Shown: positions 1 to 5,986, counted from the stretch's first letter. The stretch: 6,042 nucleotides of DNA from an uncultured Erysipelotrichaceae bacterium (GCA_902795905.1 CADBMY010000166.1:1-6042), one strand, 5' to 3'. The notes: generated from the sequence alone by a model not told the origin. A program made the numbers and translations.

Positions 1-100
1 CCCTGTACAGAGGTTTATTATCATAAGAATTGCATGAAATATATTTTTGGAATGCCTTGTAAAAGACAAATAAAAGTGTAAACTTATGAATGTGTCTCTA

Positions 101-106
101 TATAAG
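101..106 (+). promoter_or_regulatory. Possible -10 element of the lipoprotein gene
   Basis: TATAAG matches the -10 consensus at five of six positions and would start transcription near 113, giving a leader of about 15 bases that contains the ribosome binding site. No convincing -35 hexamer lies 16-18 bases upstream, so this is only a candidate. The rest of 1-100 is AT-rich and shows no gene, hairpin or clear alternative promoter. Confidence 0.3.
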
Positions 107-115
107 ATGACATTT

Positions 116-121
116 AGGAGG
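116..121 (+). promoter_or_regulatory. Shine-Dalgarno site that fixes the lipoprotein start
   Basis: A perfect AGGAGG lies six bases before the ATG at 128. It decides between this start and the in-frame ATG at 86, which has no such site and would put a charged 14-residue extension in front of the signal peptide. Confidence 0.9.
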
Positions 122-127
122 AAAGAA

Positions 128-889
128 ATGAAAAAGTATTTGAATGCAGGTATGGCTGCTCTGCTGGCTCTTGCACTGGGTGCTTGTTCTCAGTCCAAAC
201 CGGCTGCGTCTGCTACACCGGAGGCTACACCTACACCGGAAGCTTCTGCTGAAGCTGAGGAAAAGACAAAGGCTGTATACACCATTTACAACGTTACAGG
301 TGAGACAGTTACAGATCTGTACATCTATGACAACAGCGGCAGCGATAAGGGTGAAAACTTCGCAGAAGGCGGTGTCAAGAACGGTGAGTACTTCGACATC
401 GAGTTTGATGAACTGCCGAAGTCTGAGACAGAGAACATGGAGTTCACAGTAGAATTCAAGACAGAGGGCGGTTATGAAGGTAAGTTCGAAACCCTGCACT
501 GGGAAGTAGCTCCGATCGCTCTGCTTGCTGAAGATGCACTGACAGGTCCTACACAGATCGCATTCGCAGTTCCTGATGTTAAGGCTGAGTACACTGTTTA
601 CAACGTTACAGGTGAAGATGTTACTGAGCTCTATCTGATCGACAATGCAACCGGTGATAAGGGAGACAACTTTGCTGAACAGCCTCTGAAGGACGGCGAG
701 TCCATCGTTATCGAAGTTACAGAGAAGGCTGATGTTGCCGGTGACCTCGAGTACACACTCGAATTCACAACAGCCAGCGGCTACACAGGTAAGTTCGAGA
801 CTCTGCACTTCGAAGTAGCACCTATCTCTCTGCTCGCTGAAGATGCACTGACAGGTCCTACACAGATCTCCTTCACAAAACCTGAATAA
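128..889 (+). CDS. Lipoprotein with two tandem copies of an unrecognised domain
   Basis: A 253-residue exported lipoprotein of unknown function. Residues 1-20 form a type II signal peptide: MKK, a hydrophobic Ala/Leu stretch, then the lipobox LGAC with the lipid-bearing cysteine at residue 20. Residues 21-47 are a low-complexity Ala/Pro/Thr/Glu linker suited to crossing the cell wall. Residues 48-151 and 152-253 are two copies of one domain, about 60% identical by eye. Each opens with YT(I/V)YNVTGE and closes with LLAEDALTGPTQI. Alternating hydrophobic residues suggest a beta-sandwich. The YNVTGE...LY...DN...DKG(E/D)NF pattern faintly recalls small bacterial beta-domains that read N-x-TG...LY...WG-(E/D)-(D/N), but I cannot assign a family. 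No catalytic motif, transmembrane segment or LPXTG is visible. The gene is alone, with its own terminator, and its codon choice (ACA, GTT and GCT favoured; ACG and GCG rare) is more biased than that of the next gene, which suggests strong expression. A binding or structural surface role is only a guess. Confidence 0.9.
   Translation: MKKYLNAGMAALLALALGACSQSKPAASATPEATPTPEASAEAEEKTKAVYTIYNVTGETVTDLYIYDNSGSDKGENFAEGGVKNGEYFDIEFDELPKSETENMEFTVEFKTEGGYEGKFETLHWEVAPIALLAEDALTGPTQIAFAVPDVKAEYTVYNVTGEDVTELYLIDNATGDKGDNFAEQPLKDGESIVIEVTEKADVAGDLEYTLEFTTASGYTGKFETLHFEVAPISLLAEDALTGPTQISFTKPE
269..580 (+). repeat. Domain repeat copy 1 (residues 48-151)
   Basis: First copy of the duplicated lipoprotein domain. 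It shares with copy 2 a perfect 33-base stretch (527-559 here, 836-868 there, offset 309) and a perfect 19-base stretch near its start (285-303 and 597-615, offset 312). The three-base change in offset reflects a one-codon indel between the copies. Confidence 0.9.
581..886 (+). repeat. Domain repeat copy 2 (residues 152-253)
   Basis: Second copy of the duplicated domain, directly abutting the first and running to the stop codon. It has diverged mostly in the middle third, where copy 1 has ELPKSETEN and copy 2 has a shorter, different acidic segment. The start and end of the domain are nearly unchanged. Confidence 0.9.
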
Positions 890-906
890 GAGAATTCTGT
901 AAGAAT

Positions 907-940
907 GCTCATCCCGTATACGGGGTGAGCTTTTCTTTTT
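907..940 (+). terminator. Rho-independent terminator after the lipoprotein gene
   Basis: A ten-base-pair stem (907-916 with 921-930, one G-T wobble) closes a four-base TATA loop and is followed at once by TTTTCTTTTT. It starts 17 bases after the stop codon. The hairpin is strong on the + strand. There is no matching A-tract on its left side, so it should act in one direction only. Confidence 0.93.
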
Positions 941-967
941 ACAACAGCAGATGTATTCCTGTACAAT
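938..967 (+). promoter_or_regulatory. Promoter of the GTPase-nuclease gene, implying a leaderless mRNA
   Basis: A -35 element TTTACA (938-943) and a -10 element TACAAT (962-967) each match consensus at five of six positions and are 18 bases apart. The predicted transcription start is 974-975, and A975 is the first base of the ATG that best fits the protein family. The -35 hexamer overlaps the end of the preceding terminator's T-tract. No Shine-Dalgarno sequence precedes any of the three in-frame ATGs (951, 966, 975). Position and composition are seen directly; the start point is inferred. Confidence 0.6.
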
Positions 968-974
968 GAATACC

Positions 975-3452
975 ATGAAGTATCTGACTGTAGGTATCCT
1001 GGCACATGTAGATGCCGGTAAAACGACCCTGATCGAAAGTCTTCTGTATCGTTCGGGAAATCTGAAACAGGCCGGCAGAGTAGACCACGGCAATGCTTTC
1101 CTGGACTATGACGATGCCGAGAGAGATCACGGTATAACGATCTACACCAAGGAAGCACATTTTACGTGGAAGGATACCTCCGTGAATATCATCGATACAC
1201 CGGGGCATGTGGACTTTTCCAGTGAGATGGAGAGAGCTCTGCAGGTGCTGGATCTTGCGGTCGTCGTGATCAGCGGCCAGGACGGTGTGCAGAGTCATAC
1301 CGAAACGATCTGGAAGTGTCTGCAGGAATATCATGTGCCGGCTGTCTTTTTCGTGAATAAGATGGATATAGCGCATACGTCGGAAGAGGATCTGCTGGCG
1401 GATCTGCGCTGTCACTGCAGTGACAGTATCATTGATCTTCGGCATGCGGATGAAGAAGAACTGGCACTGGTCAACGAGCAGATGCTGGAAGCTGTGACCG
1501 AGGGCAGAACCGTTACCGAGGAGATGATCCGCCGGGCTGTTCATCACCGGGAGATGTATCCGGTGCTTTTCGGCTCTGCCCTCAAGCATCAGGGAACAGA
1601 AGAGCTGCTGGATCTGCTTGACCGTTTCAGTGAGGAGAAGAACTATCCGGAGGCCTTCGGAGCCAGAGTATACAAGATATCTTCGGATGAAAAGGGCACC
1701 AGACTGACACATGTGCGCATTACCGGCGGTACCCTGAAAGCCAGGCAGAAGATCTCTGCCGAAGATAAAGCCGATCAGATCCGTATCTATAACGGCCGAA
1801 ACTACACAGCCGTAAGTGAAGTCAGAGCAGGCATGACATGTGTGCTGACAGGTATCGTGCATGCCGAAAGCGGCGACGGTCTTGGCTTTGAAGAGAACAT
1901 GTTCAAGCCGATGCTGAAACCGTTCATGCATTACCGGCTGAATTATCCCGATAACATCGATCTTTTGTCGCTCTTAAGTACGGTCAGGGCACTGGCGGCG
2001 GAGGATCCCCAGCTCAACATTCATATCGATCCCGATACCAATGAGATCAATATCGGACTGATGGGGGATATGCAGATGGAGATCCTGGCCCGAAGGATCA
2101 TGGACCGCTGCGGCATCCCGGTAAGCTTTGACGAAGGTGAGATCTTCTGTTACGAAACGATAGCGGAACCGGTCAACGGTGCCGGACATTTTGAGCCTCT
2201 GCGTCACTATGCGGAGGTACATGTACGTCTGGAACCTCTGCCGGAAGGAAGCGGGATCGAAGTGGACAGCGAGGTGTCCGGTGATGTTCTCTCTTCGGCA
2301 TGGCAGCGGACGATCCTGGCGGCGCTTGCGGGAAGCGAGCACTACGGTGTTCTGACCGGTTCGCCGTTAACCGATGTAAGGATCGTGCTGACAGCAGGCA
2401 GAGGACATCTGAAGCATACCGAAGGCGGTGATTTCCGCGAGGCAGCTCTGCGGGCGGTAAGACAGGCCCTGAAGAAGGCGGAATGTATCCTGCTTGAGCC
2501 GTATTACCGGTTTGTGCTGACACTGCCGAGGGAGTATCTGAGCCGTGCTTTATACGAACTGGAGACGAGGCACGCCGAGACAGCAGTGGAAGATGCCGGA
2601 GATGAGACGATGATCATCCGGGGCACGGGACCTGTGCGTCTGCTGATGAACTATCAGCGGGAAGTGATCACATATACAAGAGGACAGGGCATCTTCAATG
2701 CCTGGCCGGAAGGGTATAAACCAAGTCCCGACAGTGAAAAACTGATCGCCGAGAGCGGCTATGACAGTGAGCGTGATATTGCCCATCCTACGGGATCGGT
2801 CTTCTGTGCACACGGTGCCGGGTATTATGTCCCCTGGTATCTTGCGGATGAGCATATGCATATCGATACCCGGGAAAGAACTGCAGGCACTTACCGGCGG
2901 GAGACATACCGTGTCAGTGAAGAAGAAATGGATATGGTGCTGGCAAGGGCATCCGGAAACAACCGCAATCCTGACAAGCGTCCGCCTGAGAAAAAGAAAG
3001 CACCGGAGCTTCCCGACCATGTGACGATCACGGAGGATCTGCCCAGGTGTCTGCTCATTGACGGGTATAATATGATCTTTTCGTGGGATGAGTTCCATGA
3101 TATAGCCCAGGAGAATATCAGTGTAGCCAGAGAGAAACTGATCGATCTGATCTACAGCTATCAGGCATATCTGAAACAGAAGGTGATCCTGGTCTTTGAC
3201 GGATACAAGGTAAAGGACAGCCTTGGCAGTGAAATGAAAAAAGGAGATATGACGGTCGTCTATACCCGTTCGAATATGACGGCAGACGCATATCTCGAAA
3301 GAATTACAAGAGAACTGATGGGGAAGTACCGGCTGACCGTGGCTTCCTCCGACGGTCTGATCCAGAATGCAATATTTGCGCACGGGGCTCTGCGGTTATC
3401 AGCACGTGAGCTGCATGCCCAGATCAAGGCTGTAGATCCGATGTTTGTCTAG
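975..3452 (+). CDS. EF-G/Tet(M)-like ribosomal GTPase fused to a YacP/Rae1-type NYN nuclease
   Basis: An 825-residue fusion protein. Residues 1 to about 640 follow the EF-G/Tet(M) plan. The G domain shows P-loop AHVDAGKTT (10-18), switch I with HGITI (52-56), DTPGH (74-78), NKMD (128-131) and GSAL (200-203). Beta-barrel domain II lies near 225-305, domain III near 330-395, domain IV from about 404, and domain V from LLEPY (506-510). A Lys/Pro-rich linker (661-680) leads to an NYN domain (about 690-825) that closely resembles Bacillus YacP/Rae1: DGYN (696-699), VFDGYK, TAD and SSD, then GALRLSARE. Acidic residues D696, D742, D771 and D793 line up with the family's metal site; D696 and D771 correspond to the catalytic pair (D7, D81) of Rae1. 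Rae1 cuts mRNA in the ribosomal A site, where EF-G-like factors also dock, so a cytosolic ribosome-rescue or mRNA-cleaving role is inferred. The start at 975 is chosen because MKYLTVGILAHVDAGKTT aligns with the Tet(M) N-terminus; upstream ATGs at 951 and 966 are possible. Automated pipelines may call it a tetracycline resistance protein or EF-G. Confidence 0.93.
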   Translation: MKYLTVGILAHVDAGKTTLIESLLYRSGNLKQAGRVDHGNAFLDYDDAERDHGITIYTKEAHFTWKDTSVNIIDTPGHVDFSSEMERALQVLDLAVVVISGQDGVQSHTETIWKCLQEYHVPAVFFVNKMDIAHTSEEDLLADLRCHCSDSIIDLRHADEEELALVNEQMLEAVTEGRTVTEEMIRRAVHHREMYPVLFGSALKHQGTEELLDLLDRFSEEKNYPEAFGARVYKISSDEKGTRLTHVRITGGTLKARQKISAEDKADQIRIYNGRNYTAVSEVRAGMTCVLTGIVHAESGDGLGFEENMFKPMLKPFMHYRLNYPDNIDLLSLLSTVRALAAEDPQLNIHIDPDTNEINIGLMGDMQMEILARRIMDRCGIPVSFDEGEIFCYETIAEPVNGAGHFEPLRHYAEVHVRLEPLPEGSGIEVDSEVSGDVLSSAWQRTILAALAGSEHYGVLTGSPLTDVRIVLTAGRGHLKHTEGGDFREAALRAVRQALKKAECILLEPYYRFVLTLPREYLSRALYELETRHAETAVEDAGDETMIIRGTGPVRLLMNYQREVITYTRGQGIFNAWPEGYKPSPDSEKLIAESGYDSERDIAHPTGSVFCAHGAGYYVPWYLADEHMHIDTRERTAGTYRRETYRVSEEEMDMVLARASGNNRNPDKRPPEKKKAPELPDHVTITEDLPRCLLIDGYNMIFSWDEFHDIAQENISVAREKLIDLIYSYQAYLKQKVILVFDGYKVKDSLGSEMKKGDMTVVYTRSNMTADAYLERITRELMGKYRLTVASSDGLIQNAIFAHGALRLSARELHAQIKAVDPMFV
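1409..1426. repeat. Perfect 18-bp palindrome inside the GTPase gene
   Basis: CTGTCACTGCAGTGACAG is its own reverse complement. In mRNA it can form a seven-base-pair stem with a UGCA loop. It encodes residues 145-151 (RCHCSDS), between the NKMD and GSAL motifs, a stretch that varies in this family. It may be coincidental. Confidence 0.6.
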
Positions 3453-4579
3453 TGACTGATGTGTCCCTCCAGACCTTCGGTATACATGACATAGAAATCA
3501 TTGGTCTCAAAGTACCGGTCACATTCCGGTGTATGATCTTTATCCATCAGCCAGACGACTTCAACTCTGGCTTCCGGGTAGAGATCTTTATATTTATTGA
3601 TCAGCTTTATTCCATCCTCATAACTGAGATTGAAAAGAGCTGTGGACAGACAGTCCGCAAAGCCGGAGTCTTCGGTGAATACCGATACCGAACGGTAGCG
3701 CTGTGACGGATACAGTGTTTCCGGGTCAACGATGTGATGGTATTTGACACCGTCTTCGCCGACATAGTAGCGCAGGTAGTCACCGCTGGTCACCGATGAG
3801 ATCTTCCCGTAGATATTCACGACGATCCGGTTATTGTTGTTTTCGGGGTCCATGATGCCGATGCGCCAGTCCGTGCCGTTTTGTTTGGGCCCCAGCATGC
3901 GGTTGTTTCCGCCGGCATTGACCAGTCCTCCATGCACATTCATGGCTTCCAGTCTTTGGGCGATCTTCTCTGCCGCAAAGCCCTTGGCAATACCGCCGAC
4001 ATCCAGTTTTACATGCGGATCATCAATATATACGGTACCGTTTTCACGATCGATGTGGACATGTTCCCAACCACTGTACTGTGCCGCCTCACTGAGCTCT
4101 TCAAAAGAGGGTACAGGAGCATTCTTTCCTGCTTCGTTCAGGGCGATGCCTGCAGTGCGGTATTCATGCCATACCGAAAGCAGAGAACCGATCGTGATAT
4201 CGAAAGCACCGTCGGATAATTCGGTATAGAGTCTGGCTTCCTCAAGCATTTCAATGATGGCATCTTCGACTTCCACCGGCTGGATACCGGCATTGTCATT
4301 GATCGTCTTCAGGTTATTGATGCCTTCATAGTCGTTATAGATATCAAAGAGATCGTTATAGTGACGGAACTGTTTCTGAGCATCTTCAAAGACACTGTCA
4401 AAGTTCTGCTCAGGCAGGGGAATGTCGTTCAGCATGAAGAATGTATCAAAGCCGCAGCCGACCAGACATGTGCCGTTATGTGTTTCCTGAGCGGCAGGAC
4501 TTGGTGATACAGGGGCTTTTGTACACCCGCAGAGGGTGCATGCAGCGATCAGAAATACTGTTAAAAGTGATTTTTTCAT
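3449..4579 (-). CDS. apbE: ApbE-type FAD:protein FMN transferase, lipoprotein
   Basis: A 376-residue lipoprotein that transfers FMN from FAD to a threonine hydroxyl of target flavoproteins outside the membrane, using Mg2+. A signal peptide (MKKSLL plus hydrophobic core) ends in lipobox LCGC, with the lipidated cysteine at residue 19. ApbE signatures follow in order: SDGAFDITIG (122-131), LDVGGIAKG (192-200), NAGGN (221-225), SVTSGDYLR (262-270), HHIVDP (281-286) and ADCLST (308-313), whose Asp and Thr fit the metal site. Length is normal for a Bacillota ApbE with a lipid anchor. It is divergent from rnfC, so its likely substrates are RnfG and RnfD. An upstream in-frame ATG (4637-4639) is rejected because it would bury the signal peptide behind 20 residues and lies upstream of the predicted transcription start. 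No Shine-Dalgarno precedes the chosen start. Its stop overlaps the stop of the convergent GTPase gene. Confidence 0.95.
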   Translation of the reverse strand: MKKSLLTVFLIAACTLCGCTKAPVSPSPAAQETHNGTCLVGCGFDTFFMLNDIPLPEQNFDSVFEDAQKQFRHYNDLFDIYNDYEGINNLKTINDNAGIQPVEVEDAIIEMLEEARLYTELSDGAFDITIGSLLSVWHEYRTAGIALNEAGKNAPVPSFEELSEAAQYSGWEHVHIDRENGTVYIDDPHVKLDVGGIAKGFAAEKIAQRLEAMNVHGGLVNAGGNNRMLGPKQNGTDWRIGIMDPENNNNRIVVNIYGKISSVTSGDYLRYYVGEDGVKYHHIVDPETLYPSQRYRSVSVFTEDSGFADCLSTALFNLSYEDGIKLINKYKDLYPEARVEVVWLMDKDHTPECDRYFETNDFYVMYTEGLEGHISH

Positions 4580-4588
4580 ATTGCGAAA

Positions 4589-4614
4589 ATTATAGCATAG
4601 TAATGTATTCACAA
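4589..4614 (-). promoter_or_regulatory. apbE promoter with extended -10
   Basis: On the minus strand, TGC followed by a perfect TATAAT (hexamer at 4594-4589) forms an extended -10. The best -35-like hexamer, TTGTGA (4614-4609), is only 14 bases away and is probably weak, which an extended -10 can tolerate. The predicted start is A4582, three bases before the apbE ATG, so the leader is 0-3 bases long and cannot hold a ribosome binding site. Confidence 0.65.
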
Positions 4615-4616
4615 AT

Positions 4617-4628
4617 AGAGATATCTCT
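4617..4628. promoter_or_regulatory. Palindrome between the divergent promoters, possible operator
   Basis: AGAGATATCTCT is a perfect 12-bp inverted repeat, with two more symmetric A/T pairs after one mismatch on each side. Its centre (4622-4623) is exactly midway between the two -10 hexamers (4589-4594 and 4650-4655), so it covers or abuts the -35 region of both promoters. The position suits a shared dimeric regulator; no regulator gene is in the window. Confidence 0.45.
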
Positions 4629-4646
4629 TTTATAAGCATTAAATAA

Positions 4647-4655
4647 TGTTATAAT
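4647..4655 (+). promoter_or_regulatory. rnfC promoter, extended -10
   Basis: TGT followed by a perfect TATAAT (4650-4655) is an extended -10. No good -35 hexamer is present; the region where it should lie (about 4626-4633) is CT-rich and touches the palindrome. The predicted start near 4661-4662 gives a leader of about 22 bases with a normal ribosome binding site. Confidence 0.7.
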
Positions 4656-4668
4656 TTTCTAGACTGAA

Positions 4669-4674
4669 GAGGAG
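4669..4674 (+). promoter_or_regulatory. rnfC ribosome binding site
   Basis: GAGGAG lies nine bases before the ATG at 4684 and fixes that start. It contrasts with the absence of any such sequence on the apbE side of the same intergenic region. Confidence 0.85.
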
Positions 4675-4683
4675 TAAAGAAAT

Positions 4684-5973
4684 ATGCCAATTTTAACAGG
4701 ACGCATGTATCAGCACCTCGACGGGCACAAGGATCTTACTAATCATAAGGAAGTCCTTCATGTGGAGGAGCCGGATTATATCTGGCTGCCGTTGATGAAC
4801 GGCAATGCCCCGTGCAATTCACTTGTCAGTGCCGGTGATGAGGTGAAGGTCGGAACCAAAGTGGCGGAAAGAAATGACCGTTTCTATCTTCCGCTGTTTT
4901 CTCCGGTCTCGGGTACAGTTGTCGGAATCGAGAAGAAGATGACAACTTCCATGAAGATGGCTGACCATCTGAAGATCCAGAACGATCACAAGCAGGAGAG
5001 AGTCCGCGCATTTGAGCCAATCGACTATGAGGCAGTAAGCCGTGAGGAACTGCTCGATTTCGTTAAGAATGCCGGTATGCTCGGTCTTGGCGGAGCGGGT
5101 TTCCCGACCTATGTCAAGTATCTGAATCCTGAAAACGTTGATCTGTTCATCGTGAACGGTGTTGAGTGCGAGCCTTATCTGACGGCAGACTACAAGAACA
5201 TGTCTGCCAATCTTGATCTGCTGAAGACCGGTACCCTGGCCCTGCTGAAACTCAGTAAGGCACCCAAGGGATGCATCTCCGTAAAAGAAGATAAGAAAGA
5301 TCTGATTGCGGAACTGCAGAAGACATTTGCCGGTACAGCAATTGAAGTCCGTCCGGTACCGGATATCTATCCGGCAGGATGGGAGCGTACACTGGTCTAT
5401 CTGCTGACGAAGAAGAGATACGACAGACTTCCGATCGAAGCCGGCTGTATCCTGAATAATGCATCGACAGCGATTGCTCTTGGTGATGCTCTGGTCAACG
5501 GTGCTCCGATCACCCATAAGTATGTGACGGTATCCGGTGACGGTGTTAAGGATCCCCATAATGTTTATGTACCGATCGGTATGGTTGCCCACGATGTTGT
5601 CGCAGCCTGCGGCGGTTATCTTTCAGATGAGTGCATTATCTGTGCCGGCGGTCCGATGATGGGTTCTTCGATCCCGAATGATCAGTTTGTGATCGGTCCT
5701 GCAAGCAACGGTCTCACGATCTTCGTCAAGAAAGATCCCGAGACGGTCAAGTGTCTGCGCTGCGGCAAGTGTACAGAATCCTGCCCGAGCGGACTGCAGC
5801 CTGTACGCATCAACGCAATGGAAAAAGTTAAGAATATCGATGCCCTGAAGAAACTGGATGTCATGAGCTGTATCGAATGCGGAATGTGCACATATGTATG
5901 TCCGAGTAAGATCGACGTAACGGAAGGCATCCGCAGAGCAAAGAGATATATGTCTCTGATGGCGAAGAAGTAG
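4684..5973 (+). CDS. rnfC: Rnf complex subunit RnfC (NADH-binding iron-sulfur subunit)
   Basis: A 429-residue peripheral subunit of the ion-pumping ferredoxin:NAD+ oxidoreductase, acting at the cytosolic face of the membrane. Residues ~33-85 form the N-terminal barrel-sandwich (LVSAGDEVKVGTKVAE ... SPVSGTVVGIE). GLGGAGFPT (134-142) and NGVECEPYL (158-166) are the flavin/NADH-binding motifs shared with the complex I 51-kDa subunit. An SLBB-type segment (about 273-310) follows. Two 4Fe-4S motifs close the protein: C357/C360/C363/C367 and C396/C399/C402/C406. It lacks the long Ala/Lys-rich tail of proteobacterial RsxC, as is usual for Bacillota. The N-terminus is divergent: the usual GGxHPPxxK reads LDGHKDLTNHK, and the QHxGAP-type motif reads MNGNAPC. 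PduS-like RnfC relatives are the main alternative, but rnfD directly downstream and divergent apbE settle it. First gene of an operon, probably continuing as rnfDGEAB. Confidence 0.95.
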   Translation: MPILTGRMYQHLDGHKDLTNHKEVLHVEEPDYIWLPLMNGNAPCNSLVSAGDEVKVGTKVAERNDRFYLPLFSPVSGTVVGIEKKMTTSMKMADHLKIQNDHKQERVRAFEPIDYEAVSREELLDFVKNAGMLGLGGAGFPTYVKYLNPENVDLFIVNGVECEPYLTADYKNMSANLDLLKTGTLALLKLSKAPKGCISVKEDKKDLIAELQKTFAGTAIEVRPVPDIYPAGWERTLVYLLTKKRYDRLPIEAGCILNNASTAIALGDALVNGAPITHKYVTVSGDGVKDPHNVYVPIGMVAHDVVAACGGYLSDECIICAGGPMMGSSIPNDQFVIGPASNGLTIFVKKDPETVKCLRCGKCTESCPSGLQPVRINAMEKVKNIDALKKLDVMSCIECGMCTYVCPSKIDVTEGIRRAKRYMSLMAKK

Positions 5974-5977
5974 GAGG
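5972..5977 (+). promoter_or_regulatory. rnfD ribosome binding site overlapping the rnfC stop
   Basis: The rnfC stop TAG runs into AGGAGG, so the last two bases of the stop codon are also the first two of the Shine-Dalgarno site. It lies nine bases before the rnfD ATG and suggests coupled translation of the two subunits. Confidence 0.85.
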
Positions 5978-5986
5978 GAAGGAAAG

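Noticed and set aside
86..127. Upstream start for the lipoprotein gene at 86
   Set aside because: It has no Shine-Dalgarno and would place 14 extra residues before the signal peptide; the ATG at 128 has a perfect AGGAGG.
98..1093. Long open frame on the minus strand, opposite the lipoprotein gene
   Set aside because: It lies antisense to a conserved lipoprotein with strong signals, has a Cys- and Arg-rich composition typical of a shadow frame, crosses the terminator and has no ribosome binding site.
939..1931. 330-codon open frame on the minus strand within the GTPase gene
   Set aside because: The + strand encodes the clear G domain here. The antisense product has no recognisable motif and is a by-product of codon bias; the same holds for the minus frame at 2550-3383.
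975..3452. Calling the GTPase a tet(M)-family resistance determinant
   Set aside because: Domain IV loops differ, an NYN nuclease domain is attached, and no leader attenuator or mobile context is present.
3513..3532. Small hairpin (ACCGG...CCGGT) as a terminator for the GTPase gene
   Set aside because: The stem is only about five base pairs, there is no T-tract, and it lies inside the apbE coding region.
4819..5592. 257-codon open frame on the minus strand opposite rnfC
   Set aside because: rnfC is well supported on the other strand; the antisense product is unrecognisable and lacks start signals.
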